64,000 nt of DNA from Massilia eurypsychrophila (GCF_002760655.1 NZ_PDOC01000016.1:62001-126000); one strand, 5' to 3'. Shown: positions 41,017 through 50,827, counted from the stretch's first letter. The notes: a model not told the origin generated them from the letters alone. Made by a program: numbers and translations.

Positions 41017-41907
41017 ATGTCGCCCTTGACCACATCGAAGCTTTGCCAGGCCGCCACGCTCGCCGGCCTTGGCGCTGTCGCCGCCATGCTTGCCTCGTCG
41101 GCCGTCCACGCGCAGCAGCGCGACCCGCTGGTTGCCCTCATCAACAGCTACCGCTCGGCGCCCGGCAGCTGTGAGGGCCGCCGCGCCAGTCCCGTGCCGC
41201 CGCTGGCGCCGCAGCCTGCATTGTCTCGCGTAAAAGTCACTGCCGGCGCCTTCCTCGACCAGGTGCTGGCGCGCGCCGGCTACCCGGTGGCAAGGGCGGA
41301 GGCGATTACCATTGCCGGCGCCGCCGACGCGCGCGACGCGATGGCCATCATCGAGCAAAGATATTGCCGCACCTTGCTGCGCGACGATTTCTCCGCAATC
41401 GGCGCCAGCCGCAACGGCGACAGCTGGCTGATCGTGCTGGCGCAGCCGGCGCCGCCCTCGCCTATCCTTCTGCTTGGCGACACGCGCGACGTCGGCAAAG
41501 CGATTCTGCGCGAAGTGAACGAGGCGCGCGCCGCCGGGCAAACCTGCGGCGATGCGCAATTTGCCGCCGTAGCGGCGCTGGCGTGGAACAGCGCGCTTGG
41601 CGACGCCGCGCTGTCGCACAGCCTCGACATGGCGAGCCAGCACTTCTTCCAGCACAAGGGAAAGGATGGCCGCCTGGTGGGCGAGCGCGCCAGCGCTGCC
41701 GGTTACCGATGGCGCCGCGTCGGCGAGAACATCGCGGCGGGCCAGGAGTCGGCCGAAGACGCCGTGGCCGGCTGGCTCTCGAGCCCGGGCCACTGCGCCA
41801 ACATCATGAACCCCGCGTTTACCGAAATGGGCGCGGCGTACGCTGTCGACACGTCGCGCGACACCCCGCGGGTTTACTGGACCCAGGTGTTCGGCGCGCC
41901 GCGCTGA
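41017..41907 (+). CDS. CAP/SCP-domain extracellular protein
   Basis: This 296-residue protein carries a signal peptide (cleavage after SSAVHA). The C-terminal 145 residues are a full CAP domain with EVNEARAAGQTCGDAQFAAV, SHSLDMASQHFFQHKGKDGR, VGENIAAGQES and WLSSPGHCANIMNPAFTEMG. Residues 35-150 show a weaker resemblance to a CAP domain (DPLVALINSYRSAPGSCEGR) without the His/Glu cavity residues, so the protein is probably a duplicated, partly degenerate tandem. Bacterial CAP proteins are secreted and of uncertain function. It is divergent from the DUF2058 gene. Confidence 0.93.
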   Translation: MSPLTTSKLCQAATLAGLGAVAAMLASSAVHAQQRDPLVALINSYRSAPGSCEGRRASPVPPLAPQPALSRVKVTAGAFLDQVLARAGYPVARAEAITIAGAADARDAMAIIEQRYCRTLLRDDFSAIGASRNGDSWLIVLAQPAPPSPILLLGDTRDVGKAILREVNEARAAGQTCGDAQFAAVAALAWNSALGDAALSHSLDMASQHFFQHKGKDGRLVGERASAAGYRWRRVGENIAAGQESAEDAVAGWLSSPGHCANIMNPAFTEMGAAYAVDTSRDTPRVYWTQVFGAPR

Positions 41908-41912
41908 CGATA

Positions 41913-42149
41913 CTAGCGGCGGGCGACGCCGCCGTGACGGGCGCACAGACGCGCCTGGCGCCGGACGCCATCGCGGCAGCGCACCAGTTTCGGCCGCGCC
42001 TTGGCGGCAGGCTGGGCGCGCTGCTGTTCCCGGACGTCGCGCTTGGCGGCGCCCGGATTGTTCGGCCGTGCGCTGCCCGAATCGAAGTAGACCTGGGCGT
42101 GGGCGCTGCTGCCAATCAGCAGTGCAAGCATAAAGATCAGTTTTTTCAT
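41913..42149 (-). CDS. Small secreted basic protein, uncharacterised
   Basis: This 78-residue protein has a clear signal peptide (LIFMLALLIGSSAHAQ) and a mature part very rich in Arg and Gln. The end RCRDGVRRQARLCARHGGVA carries two Cys. The cysteine-bearing RCRDG...C..HGGV pattern recurs in small secreted proteins of this group, so it is probably a real gene rather than antisense noise. No function can be assigned. It is convergent with the CAP gene (5 bases apart). Confidence 0.65.
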   Translation of the reverse strand: MKKLIFMLALLIGSSAHAQVYFDSGSARPNNPGAAKRDVREQQRAQPAAKARPKLVRCRDGVRRQARLCARHGGVARR

Positions 42150-42293
42150 TTTTTCCCGCCTGGCTGGTGTTGAGGAACCATTGTCGCATGGTGGTGCTGC
42201 AAGTCATCTTTCCGTTGACCCGCCCTGCCGTGCGGCCGTTTCGGACGGTAGAATCAGGCTAAACCTGCATTCAAGGGCGACCAGGAGAACAAT

Positions 42294-43127
42294 ATGCGCA
42301 CTACCAAATTGCCATCCGGCCAGGCTGTACCTGTGCTCGGCCAGGGAACCTGGGGCATGGGCGAGTCGCCCGGCAGCCGCGCCGGCGAGATCGAGGCGCT
42401 GCGCTTCGGCATCGACGCCGGCATGAGCGTCGTCGACACCGCCGAGATGTATGGCGATGGCGCCACCGAGGACCTGGTCGGTCAGGCGATCGAGGGCCGC
42501 CGCAGCAAGGTCTTGTTGGTCAGTAAGGTACTGCCGCAAAATGCCACGCGTGCCGGCACCATCGCCGCTTGCGAGCGCAGCCTGCGCCGCCTGCAAACCG
42601 ATCACCTCGACCTGTACCTGCTGCACTGGCGTGGCAGGGTGCCGCTGGCGGAGACGCTCGAAGCGTTCGAGACGCTGATGCGCACCGGAAAAATCCGCTC
42701 ATGGGGGGTCAGCAACTTCGACACGGCCGACATGACCGAGCTGGTCGGCAAGCACGGCGGACCGGCGGTGCAGACCAACCAGGTGCTGTACAACCTGGCG
42801 CGGCGCGGCATCGAATTCGACCTGTTGCCCTGGTGCGAGCAGCGCCAACTTCCGGTGATGGCCTATTCACCGCTCGAGCAGGCCCGTTTGCTGGGCGACC
42901 CGGAATTGCGCCGCATCGCCGACGCCTATGCCGTCACGCCGGCGCAGATTGCACTGGCGTGGGCCGTGCGCCACGATGGCGTCATTGCCGTGCCCAAGGC
43001 CGGCACGGTCGAGCACGTTCGGCAGAACCTGATGGCGCTCGACATCGCGCTGTCCGACAGCGACCTCGCCGCCCTCGACCGCGCATTCGCGCCGCCGACG
43101 TCCAAGCGCCCGCTGGAAATGATCTGA
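42294..43127 (+). CDS. Aldo/keto reductase
   Basis: This 277-residue NADPH-dependent reductase shows the AKR tetrad: D48 (SVVDTAEMYG), Y53, K78 (LLVSKVL) and H111 (LYLLHWRG). Typical later motifs are GKIRSWGVSNFD and the cofactor-binding AVPKAGTVEHVRQNLMAL. It resembles the YeaE/methylglyoxal-reductase-like branch. It has no signal peptide. The start at 42294 is preceded by AGGAGAAC. It stands upstream of a PAS-GGDEF-EAL gene, but the 110-base gap suggests independent transcription. Confidence 0.93.
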   Translation: MRTTKLPSGQAVPVLGQGTWGMGESPGSRAGEIEALRFGIDAGMSVVDTAEMYGDGATEDLVGQAIEGRRSKVLLVSKVLPQNATRAGTIAACERSLRRLQTDHLDLYLLHWRGRVPLAETLEAFETLMRTGKIRSWGVSNFDTADMTELVGKHGGPAVQTNQVLYNLARRGIEFDLLPWCEQRQLPVMAYSPLEQARLLGDPELRRIADAYAVTPAQIALAWAVRHDGVIAVPKAGTVEHVRQNLMALDIALSDSDLAALDRAFAPPTSKRPLEMI

Positions 43128-43240
43128 CGGGCCGCGCGCGTCCTGCTGGCCGTTCTTATGGCCGGCTCTTGCGCACATGCATGGCGAACCGATTGACGAA
43201 CGGCCCATCTAAAAATGACCGACGTATGGAGCGCACGACC

Positions 43241-46045
43241 ATGCCGACCACCAAACAGGTGCTGATCGAACGCCAGCTCAGCGAGGTTCAAAACGTTGCC
43301 CACGTCGGCATCTGGGAGTACCTGTGCGCATCCGGCAAGCTGATCTGGTCGGACGAGACTTACCGCATCGCCGGTATCGACAGGCAGTACGTCGACGCCA
43401 GCATCGACGCCTATATCGCCGCCGTTCATCCTGACGACCGCGGCAAGGTGCTGGCGATGCTGGAACAGGCCCGGCGCGGATCAATCCAGCCAATGCTCGA
43501 GCACCGCGTGGTGTGGCCGAACGGCGAAGTGCGCGAGCTCATCATGCGCGGCTATCCGTTCGTCGACCAGGACGGCCAACCCGCCATGGCCGGCACGCTG
43601 GCCGACCTGACGGGCGTAAAGCGTTCGAAGGCGGCGCTGCGCGCGCTGTCGCGCAAGCTGGTCACCACGCTCGAGAGCATGACCGACGCCTTCTACATGC
43701 TCGACAACGACTGGCGCTTCACCTACCTCAATTCGGAAGCCGAGCGGCTGCTGCAGCAGCGGCGCGACGAGCTGCTAGGCAAGGTGCTGTGGAAAGCGTT
43801 TCCCGACCTGATCGGCACCCGCTTCGAGACGCAGTACCGGCAGGCAATGGCGCAGCACCGTCCGGCCGCCTTCGAAGAACTCTACGTGCCTTTCCATGCG
43901 TGGAAGGAACTGCGCATCTTTCCGTCGCGCGAGGGCCTGGCGGTGTACTTCACCGACATCTCCGAACGCAAGAGCCTGCAGGAAATCGAGCGGCAGAATG
44001 CCGAACGCTTCCGGCTGGTCGCCAACACCACCACCGACATCATCTGGGACTGGGACCTGGCGCAGGACCGCGTCTGGTGGAACGAAGGGATGCGCAATGC
44101 ATTTGGCTACACGCCCGACCAGATCGACGAGGGCATCGCGATCTGGGCGCGCCGCATCCATCCCGACGAGCGCGCGGGCGTGCTGTCCGGCCTGCTCAAG
44201 GCGCGCGACGAGGGCGGCCATGACTGGCACGCCGACTACCGCTTCATGCGCCGCGACGGCGCCTACGTCGACGTGCGCGACCGCTGCATCTTCATTCGCG
44301 CCGCCGACGGCAGCGCGCAGCGGGCAATCGGCGCCATGCTCGACGTCACCGCGCAAAAACGGGCCGAAGCCGAGCGTGCCGACGCCGAGGCGCGCAACCG
44401 GGTGCAGGCTTCGCTGCTCGACAAGGCGCTCGACGCGATTTCGGCGACCGACATCAACGGCCGCATCACGTACTGGAACAAGGGCGCGCAGCGGCTGTAC
44501 GGCTGGACGTCGGACGAGGTGATCGGCGCCATCAAGGCCGACCTGATCGTCGCTGACCGCGCGCCGTTCGAGCGTGCCTTCGGCAAGATGCTGCAGCAAG
44601 GCGAATGGACCGGCGAACTGCTCAAACGGCGCAAGGATGGCAGCACCGTCTGCGTCGAAGCGCACCTGACCTTGATGCGCGACGACGACGGCGGGCCGCA
44701 TTCGATGCTGTGCATCGATACCGACATCACCCAGCGCAAGCGGGCCGAACGCGAAATCGAGGACCTGGCGTTTTTCGATCTGCTGACGGCGCTGCCGAAC
44801 CGCCGTTTGCTGCTCGACCGCATGCGCCACGCGGTCGCCACGTGCCGGCGCACCGGCCGCACCGGCGCAGTGCTGTTTCTCGACCTCGACAACTTCAAGA
44901 GCCTGAACGACACGCTCGGCCACGACAAGGGCGACCTGTTGCTGCAGCAGGTGGCGCTGCGGCTGCGCTCGCGCGTGCCGCGCGCCAGCGACACGGTGGC
45001 GCGCCACGGCGGCGACGAATTCGTCATCGTGCTGGAGGATTTGTCGGACCAGCCAGCCGAAGCGGCCGCCCAGGCCGAGCGCATCGCCGAAAAGATCCTC
45101 GCCGTCTTCGATACGCCGTTCCATCTCGACGGGCACCAGCACCCTACGACGTCGAGCATCGGCGTCGCCTTGTTCACCCGGCATAGCGCCGACGTCGACG
45201 AACTGCTCAAGCGGGCCGACTTGGCGATGTACCAGGCCAAGTCGGCCGGCCGCAGCACCATCCGTTTTTACGACCCGCAGATGCAGATCGTCATCAGCGC
45301 GCGCGTGCAGCTCGAAGCGGACCTGCGCCACGGCCTCAAGCAGCACGAGTTCGACCTCGTCTATCAGAGCCAGACCGACGGCGCCGGCCATACCACCGGC
45401 GCCGAGGCCCTGATCCGCTGGCGCCATCCGCGCCGCCGGCTGGTGATGCCGGCGATGTTCATCCCGCTGGCCGAGGAAACCGGCCTGATTCTGCCGCTGG
45501 GCCAATGGGTGCTCGAAACGGCATGCCGCCAGCTGGTTGCCTGGGCGCGCAGTGCCGTCACGGCGCACCTGACGATGGCCGTCAATGTCAGCGCGCACCA
45601 GTTCCGCCAGCCCGACTTCGTCCAGATGGTGCAAAGCGTGGTGAGCCGAACCGGCGCCGATCCGGCCAAGCTCAAGCTCGAGCTGACCGAAAGCCTGCTC
45701 GTCGCCGACGTCGAACGCACGATCGACAAGATGAACGCGCTGCGGGCGATGGGCATCAGCCTCGCGCTCGACGATTTCGGCACTGGCTATTCATCGTTGT
45801 CGTACCTGAAGCGCCTGCCGCTCGACCAGCTGAAGATCGACAAGTCGTTCGTGCGCGACGTGCTCACCGATCCGAGCGACGCGGCCATCGCGCGCACCAT
45901 CTTGCTGCTGGGCCACACGCTGGGACTCGACGTCATCGCCGAGGGCGTCGAGACCGAGAGCCAGCGCGACTTCCTGGCGCAGAACGGCTGCCTCGCCTAC
46001 CAGGGATTCTTGTTCAGCCAGCCAGTGCCGGCCGAGCAGTTCTAG
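43241..46045 (+). CDS. PAS-PAS-PAS-PAS-GGDEF-EAL cyclic-di-GMP signalling protein
   Basis: This is a 934-residue soluble protein. Four PAS domains follow one another (about 20-120, 145-245, 265-375, 385-505). A diguanylate cyclase domain with intact RHGGDEF (590-594) and a phosphodiesterase domain with EAL (722-724, AEALIRWRHP), MAVNVSAHQF, LELTES, LDDFGTGYSS, LKIDKSF and AEGVETES are next. Both catalytic sites look complete, so it may be bifunctional. No transmembrane segment is visible. I chose the start at 43241, preceded by GGAG; the Met at 43226 lacks a ribosome site. PAS3 (WDWDLAQDRVWWNEGMRNAFG) is of the PAS_3 type. The signals are unknown. Confidence 0.95.
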   Translation: MPTTKQVLIERQLSEVQNVAHVGIWEYLCASGKLIWSDETYRIAGIDRQYVDASIDAYIAAVHPDDRGKVLAMLEQARRGSIQPMLEHRVVWPNGEVRELIMRGYPFVDQDGQPAMAGTLADLTGVKRSKAALRALSRKLVTTLESMTDAFYMLDNDWRFTYLNSEAERLLQQRRDELLGKVLWKAFPDLIGTRFETQYRQAMAQHRPAAFEELYVPFHAWKELRIFPSREGLAVYFTDISERKSLQEIERQNAERFRLVANTTTDIIWDWDLAQDRVWWNEGMRNAFGYTPDQIDEGIAIWARRIHPDERAGVLSGLLKARDEGGHDWHADYRFMRRDGAYVDVRDRCIFIRAADGSAQRAIGAMLDVTAQKRAEAERADAEARNRVQASLLDKALDAISATDINGRITYWNKGAQRLYGWTSDEVIGAIKADLIVADRAPFERAFGKMLQQGEWTGELLKRRKDGSTVCVEAHLTLMRDDDGGPHSMLCIDTDITQRKRAEREIEDLAFFDLLTALPNRRLLLDRMRHAVATCRRTGRTGAVLFLDLDNFKSLNDTLGHDKGDLLLQQVALRLRSRVPRASDTVARHGGDEFVIVLEDLSDQPAEAAAQAERIAEKILAVFDTPFHLDGHQHPTTSSIGVALFTRHSADVDELLKRADLAMYQAKSAGRSTIRFYDPQMQIVISARVQLEADLRHGLKQHEFDLVYQSQTDGAGHTTGAEALIRWRHPRRRLVMPAMFIPLAEETGLILPLGQWVLETACRQLVAWARSAVTAHLTMAVNVSAHQFRQPDFVQMVQSVVSRTGADPAKLKLELTESLLVADVERTIDKMNALRAMGISLALDDFGTGYSSLSYLKRLPLDQLKIDKSFVRDVLTDPSDAAIARTILLLGHTLGLDVIAEGVETESQRDFLAQNGCLAYQGFLFSQPVPAEQF

Positions 46046-46063
46046 CCGTACGGAGCGGCGGTT

Positions 46064-49000
46064 CTAGGCGTCGAGCGGCGCCAGGATCGCCTGCAAGTCG
46101 GCCTGCGTCAATGCCAGCTCGCCGGCGCCGGTGCCGGTCAGCACGGCGTCGGCCAGCCCGGCCTTTTTGCGCTGCAGTTGCTGGATTTTCTCTTCCAGCG
46201 TGCCGCGCGCAATCAGTTTGTAGACGAACACCGGCTTGTCCTGGCCGATGCGCCAGGCGCGGTCGGTGGCCTGGTTCTCGGCGGCCGGGTTCCACCACGG
46301 ATCGTAATGAATCACCGTGTCGGCGGCAGTCAGATTGAGCCCGACGCCGCCCGCCTTCAGGCTGATCAGAAACAGCGGCACCTCGCCTTGCTGGAAGGTG
46401 GCCACCTGGCCGGCGCGATCGACGGTGTCGCCGGTCAATAGCGCATACCGGATGTCGCGCTGACGCAGTTCGGCCTCGATCAGCGCCAGCATGCTGGTAA
46501 ATTGCGAGAACACGAGAATCTTCCTGCCCTCGTCGAGCAAGGTGACGACCATCGCCATCAGTTCGTCGAGCTTGGCCGACGGCGCGTGCCCGGCGGCGCC
46601 GGCGCCCTTGACCAGGCGCGGGTCGCAACACACCTGGCGCAACTTGAGCAAGGCGTCGAGGATGATGATCTGGCTGCGCGCCACACCTTTGCTGGCAATG
46701 GCCGCGCGCACCTTGCGGTCCATCGCCAGGCGCACCGTCTCGTACAGATCGCGCTGGGCGCCGATCAACTCGACCTCGCGCACCATCTCTGTCTTCGGCG
46801 GCAACTCCTTGGCCACCGCGTCCTTGGTGCGGCGCAACAGGAACGGCTTGATCCGCTGCACCAGGAACGCATTGCGGGCGCCATCGCCCAGCTTTTCGAT
46901 CGGCTTGCGAAAATTCGTGTTGAATGCCTTCTCGTCGCCCAGCAGGCCGGGCATCAGGAAATGAAATTGTGCCCACAGTTCGCCCAGGTGGTTCTGCAGC
47001 GGCGTGCCGGTCAGGCACAGCCGGTGCCGAGCGGTCAGCAACGATGCCGTCTGCGCCGCTTTCGAACGGTTGTTCTTGATGTATTGCGATTCGTCGAGGA
47101 TCAGCAAGTGAAACGCATGCGCGCGCAGCTGCGCCTCGTCGCGCGGCAGCAACGCGTACGTCGTCAGTACCAGGTCGTGCGCGCCGATCTGGTCGAAGCG
47201 TTCGCCGCGTTCTGGACCATGCAGCAGCAGCACGCGCAGCCCTGGCGCGAAACGCGCCGCCTCCGCCTGCCAGTTGCCCATCAGGCTGGTCGGCGCCACG
47301 ACCAGCGCCGGCGCCGTCAGGCGGCCCGCCTCTTTTTCGAGCAGGATGTGGGCGAGCGTCTGAATCGTCTTGCCCAGCCCCATGTCGTCGGCGAGGATGC
47401 CGGCCAGGCCGAACTCGCGCAGGAACTGCATCCAGGCCAGGCCGGCGCCCTGGTAGGGGCGCAGGCTGGCCTGCAGGCCCAGCGGGGCCGGCACCGCCTG
47501 CACGCCGCCGAAGGTACGCAGTTTTTCGCCCATTGCGCGCAACTGCAGTCCGCCGGTCCAGCGCAGCTGCAGGCTCGCCTCGAGTTCGGCGAGCCGCGCG
47601 GCGTCGAGCGTGGGCAGGCGCACGCTGTTGCCGATGTGCTCCTTGAAGAACAGCTCGCCCAATGCAGCCAGAATCGGCTTGACCCGGCCCCACGGCAGCC
47701 CCACCCGCGCGCCGTCCGGCAGGCGCGCGAACAGCAGGTCGCCGTCCGGGTAGAGGGCCAGCGCCGCGGCGTCGAAGTCGTGCGGTGCGCTGCGGATCAT
47801 TTCCAGCAGCACCGGCAGCAGCGATACCTGGCCGCCATCGACGACGATGCCCAGTTCAAGGTCGAACCACGGGCTCGCTTCGGCGCCGTCGTCCACCACC
47901 TCGGCGTACCATTCTTCCACCTCGGCCAGGTCGAACGGCTGGCCGGCGCCCTGTTCGACGATCCAGCCGAGTTCGCGCAGCCGCGGCAAGCCTTCGCGCG
48001 CAAAACCGAGCCAGTCGTCGACATTGGCCACGCGCAGCACATCGCGCGTCGGTCCGCTGGCAGCGCCGAGAAAGCCGAGCGCGCCCAAGTGCTTCTCGGC
48101 CGCCGACTCCAGCGCCGCGTCGCGCGCGATCAGCTCCATCACGGCGCCGGCCGGCCGCAGGATGTCCGCCCCCGTGCCCGCTGGCACGCGCTCGCCGTCG
48201 TAGTCGAAACCGAGCAGGACGTAATCGTCCTCGTGCGGCTGGCCGCGTCCGGGTGCCGAACCGTGCCGGCTACCCAATACCAGCACCGGCTGCGGCCGGA
48301 TATCGCTGCGCGTCACCTGGCGCCGCGCCGGCGGCGCCGGCACCAGCGCGGCCAATCCGCGCGTGGTCAGGTGGCGCCCCAGGCCGGCCGCCTCGCCAGG
48401 CGCGAGCGCAGGGGCACTTTCCACCAGTGCCAGCAGGCGTTCAACCGGCATCGCGCGCGCGCCGTCGCCAAGCACCAGCTCGCCGAGCACACCGTCATGC
48501 AGGTACATCGGCGGCGTGGTCGGCAAGAGGTAATCGAACGATTCACCATTGTCGAACTGCCAGGCAAGTCGCATGCTGCCGTTGGCGCCATCGCCAGTCC
48601 ATCCGAGCGCGCCGGCGCGCACCGGTCCGGCGGCGATCCGGGCGATGTCGCCGGCCTTGAAACCGTCGGTCGCCGCGGACCAGCACAAACTATCTGCAGC
48701 AAGCACGTGGCGCAGGAAGTGGGCGCCGGATTCATCGCTCGGCGTCGTCTCGGCGACGCCAAAACGACTGTCGGACATGGCAGAGAACAAGCGCACGGTG
48801 TGCAGATCGGCCGACTTCAGGTAGGCCGGCGGACTGCTGAGCAATGTATAGAGATCCCGGCCCACGGTGGCCGACACGACGCCGCCGTCGGCGCCGATGC
48901 GCGCCCTGCTCAGGTACAGTTTCAGCCTTCCGCGCCTGCTGTCGGGCACCAGCACATACAACAGCCGCTGGGAGACCTTGTGCTTTGTGGCCGCGCTGGC

Positions 49001-49369
49001 GCCGCCGGTGGCGATTGCGTCCCGCACCGAATCGAGCCAGTATGCCAAGGCAAACGGCAACGGCGGCCCGGCGTCGTGCGCCATTGCCGCGGCGTTGCGT
49101 TCGAGCCCGACCAGCAGGGCCGCAACAACGTGTTTGCAATTATGGTCCATAGGGCAACTGCAATTGCCATCGAAATGAATGCCTTGGCGGCGCCGGGCGA
49201 CGCTGATCGATTGGCGGTAAAGCTGGCCGCCGCTGCCCTTGACCTTGCTTTGGATGCTGACGTCGTCAACGATCACCGACCGCACATGACCATTTTGCGC
49301 ATAGGATCGGCCGCGGGAGTAGGTGCCGCTGTCGAAGTTGCTGCGAATGTCGTCGAGGGTGTATTGCAT
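46064..49369 (-). CDS. SWIM zinc finger SNF2-family DNA helicase
   Basis: This 1101-residue protein combines a SWIM zinc finger (C70, C72, C78, H80 in CSCPMDHNCKH) with a Swi2/Snf2 ATPase. Walker A DDMGLGKTIQTLAHIL is near residue 665. DExx appears as LLILDESQYIKNNRSKA. The C-terminal helicase half carries GVGLNLTAADTVIHYDPWWN and QATDRAWRIGQ near 1040. Such bacterial proteins (HepA/SWIM-SNF2 class) probably remodel nucleoprotein during repair or transcription. I chose the start MQYTLDDIRSNF at 49369; an in-frame Met 11 codons earlier lacks support. It is convergent with the c-di-GMP gene. Confidence 0.95.
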   Translation of the reverse strand: MQYTLDDIRSNFDSGTYSRGRSYAQNGHVRSVIVDDVSIQSKVKGSGGQLYRQSISVARRRQGIHFDGNCSCPMDHNCKHVVAALLVGLERNAAAMAHDAGPPLPFALAYWLDSVRDAIATGGASAATKHKVSQRLLYVLVPDSRRGRLKLYLSRARIGADGGVVSATVGRDLYTLLSSPPAYLKSADLHTVRLFSAMSDSRFGVAETTPSDESGAHFLRHVLAADSLCWSAATDGFKAGDIARIAAGPVRAGALGWTGDGANGSMRLAWQFDNGESFDYLLPTTPPMYLHDGVLGELVLGDGARAMPVERLLALVESAPALAPGEAAGLGRHLTTRGLAALVPAPPARRQVTRSDIRPQPVLVLGSRHGSAPGRGQPHEDDYVLLGFDYDGERVPAGTGADILRPAGAVMELIARDAALESAAEKHLGALGFLGAASGPTRDVLRVANVDDWLGFAREGLPRLRELGWIVEQGAGQPFDLAEVEEWYAEVVDDGAEASPWFDLELGIVVDGGQVSLLPVLLEMIRSAPHDFDAAALALYPDGDLLFARLPDGARVGLPWGRVKPILAALGELFFKEHIGNSVRLPTLDAARLAELEASLQLRWTGGLQLRAMGEKLRTFGGVQAVPAPLGLQASLRPYQGAGLAWMQFLREFGLAGILADDMGLGKTIQTLAHILLEKEAGRLTAPALVVAPTSLMGNWQAEAARFAPGLRVLLLHGPERGERFDQIGAHDLVLTTYALLPRDEAQLRAHAFHLLILDESQYIKNNRSKAAQTASLLTARHRLCLTGTPLQNHLGELWAQFHFLMPGLLGDEKAFNTNFRKPIEKLGDGARNAFLVQRIKPFLLRRTKDAVAKELPPKTEMVREVELIGAQRDLYETVRLAMDRKVRAAIASKGVARSQIIILDALLKLRQVCCDPRLVKGAGAAGHAPSAKLDELMAMVVTLLDEGRKILVFSQFTSMLALIEAELRQRDIRYALLTGDTVDRAGQVATFQQGEVPLFLISLKAGGVGLNLTAADTVIHYDPWWNPAAENQATDRAWRIGQDKPVFVYKLIARGTLEEKIQQLQRKKAGLADAVLTGTGAGELALTQADLQAILAPLDA

Positions 49370-49414
49370 GAGTCCGTGATGCGGGCGATGAAGAGCGGTC
49401 ATTATCGCCGATCG

Positions 49415-49460
49415 CGCGCCGCCAGGCCGCCGGCGGCTTGCCGACCGCGCGCTTGAAGGC
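49415..49460. repeat. Duplicated 46-bp tail of the AraC gene
   Basis: This segment is identical to 49675-49720, which codes (minus strand) for the AraC C-terminal AFKRAVGKPPAAWRR stretch. The copies are direct repeats with 260-bp offset, and the other intergenic repeats lie between them. The copy next to the SNF2 gene is a detached fragment, not part of a gene. Confidence 0.85.
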
Positions 49461-49522
49461 CCCAGGGGGCGCCCCCCCGGGGGTCAGTGCCGGCAAACGT
49501 ACACGACCTCAGCATTCGCGGT

Positions 49523-49626
49523 CGGCACGGATCAGCTCGTGTACGATTGCCGGCACTGACCCCGCTGGAGTTTGGGCGGCACGGATCAGCTCGTGTACGA
49601 TTGCCGGCACTGACCCCGCTGGAGTT
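49523..49626. repeat. Two perfect 50-bp tandem direct repeats, with an inverted partial copy
   Basis: The 50-bp units 49523-49572 and 49577-49626 are identical and 54 bp apart. The core reads GCCGGCACTGACCCC. Upstream, at about 49479-49508, lies an inverted near-copy (GGGGGTCAGTGCCGGCAA with one later mismatch), so hairpins are possible. This looks like a REP/MITE-type intergenic element. It lies between SNF2 and the frameshifted AraC gene. Confidence 0.8.
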
Positions 49627-49651
49627 AATTGACCAGGCTGGCGTCGCTCGC

Positions 49652-50661
49652 TCACGCGGGCAGCGCGTCGCGCTCGCGCCGCCAGGCCGCCGGCGGCTTG
49701 CCGACCGCGCGCTTGAAGGCGCGCGTAAACGAGGTCTCGGAATCGTAGCCGACGTCGAGCGCCACCGCGGCGATGCTGGCGCGCGTTTCGAGCAGCAGTC
49801 GCGCCGCCGCCTGCATGCGCCACTGCGCCAGGTACTGCATCGGCGGCAGCCCGACCAGGTGGACGAAACGTTCGTGCAGCGATGAGCGCGACAGCCCAAC
49901 GTGGCGCCCGAGCTCCTCGATGCTCCAGGGGCGCGCCGGCTGCTCGTGCATCAGCGCCAGCGCGCGCCCGACAAAGCGGTCGCGCAGCGCGGTGAGCCAG
50001 CCGACGCCTTCAGCCGGCAGCATGTCGGTGTAGCGCCGCACCGCATGGACGAACATCATCTCGCTCATCCGCGCCAGCATCGCCTCGGCGCCCGGACGGC
50101 CGGCCTGCGACTCGGCCACCGCCTGCTGGGTAAAGCGCGACATCCACGCGTCGTCGTCGCTGGCGCGCAGGTGCAGCAGGTGCAGCAGGTGCGGCAGCGC
50201 TTCGATCAGCGGATTGAACGGATGCAGGTCGCAGCCGAGAAAGCCGCACACCACGGTCGCATCGGCATGAAAGCCGGGCGAGGCCGGATTGACCGCGTCG
50301 CAGCCTTCGATGGCGATGCGCAGCGGCAGGTGCGCCAGGTCGAGCGTGGCGAACCAGCCGACGTCGGACAGGCCGCGCATGCCCGGCGCGCTGGAGACGA
50401 CGTGGGCGTCGCCATGCGGGAACATCACGGCGTCGCCGGCGAACAGCTGCACCGACGGCCCGCCCGGAATGCCGGCCCAGCAGCTGCCTTGCGCCACCGC
50501 GTGATACTCCATCACGTGTTCGACGCCGTGCATCAGCAGCGGCGCGAGCTCCCGCGACGACGGCGCCTCGGCCGCCCAGTCCTTGCAGCCGCTACGTAGA
50601 AGAACATCGCGCCGCGCAGCCGCACGCCGCGCAGCACGTCCGACAGCGTGTCCTGGCTCAT
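49652..50661 (-). pseudogene. AraC family transcriptional regulator, frameshifted
   Basis: The gene should start at 50661 after an AGGGAGG site (MSQDTLSDVLRGVRLRGAMF). This frame reaches FFYV and then loses the family pattern. One base missing near 50594 restores SGCKDWAAEAPSSRELAP in the other frame. From there a cupin-like ligand domain (GVEHVMEYHAV, AGDAVMFPHGDAHVV) and a C-terminal AraC HTH pair (WSIEELGRHVGLSRSSLHER and IAAVALDVGYDSETSFTRAF) are intact. The product would be about 335 residues of the AraC_binding_2/cupin_6 type. It is either a true frameshift or a sequence error. Its 3' tail is duplicated at 49415. Confidence 0.8.
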
Positions 50662-50827
50662 CGCTGCCTCCCTGCCGCCGGCCGAGCAACGGCGGACGCG
50701 CGGTCAAGCGGCGGCGACGCCCGGTCAATCTTGATCGCCTCAATGTCGCGAGAATGATTCCAAGCGATGCACCTGCAACGCGGCGAGGCTTTTCTCAACA
50801 TGCGTGTGTCACCCCGGAGAATCTGAA

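Noticed and set aside
46502-49456. A 984-codon open frame on the plus strand opposite the SNF2 helicase
   Set aside because: It is the antisense shadow of a well-supported helicase; it is full of Arg/Gln/His/Ala with no domain, as expected from codon bias in GC-rich DNA.
49523-49626. Two 50-bp repeats considered as a CRISPR array
   Set aside because: Only two units with a 4-bp gap, no spacers of 30 bases or more, and no cas genes.
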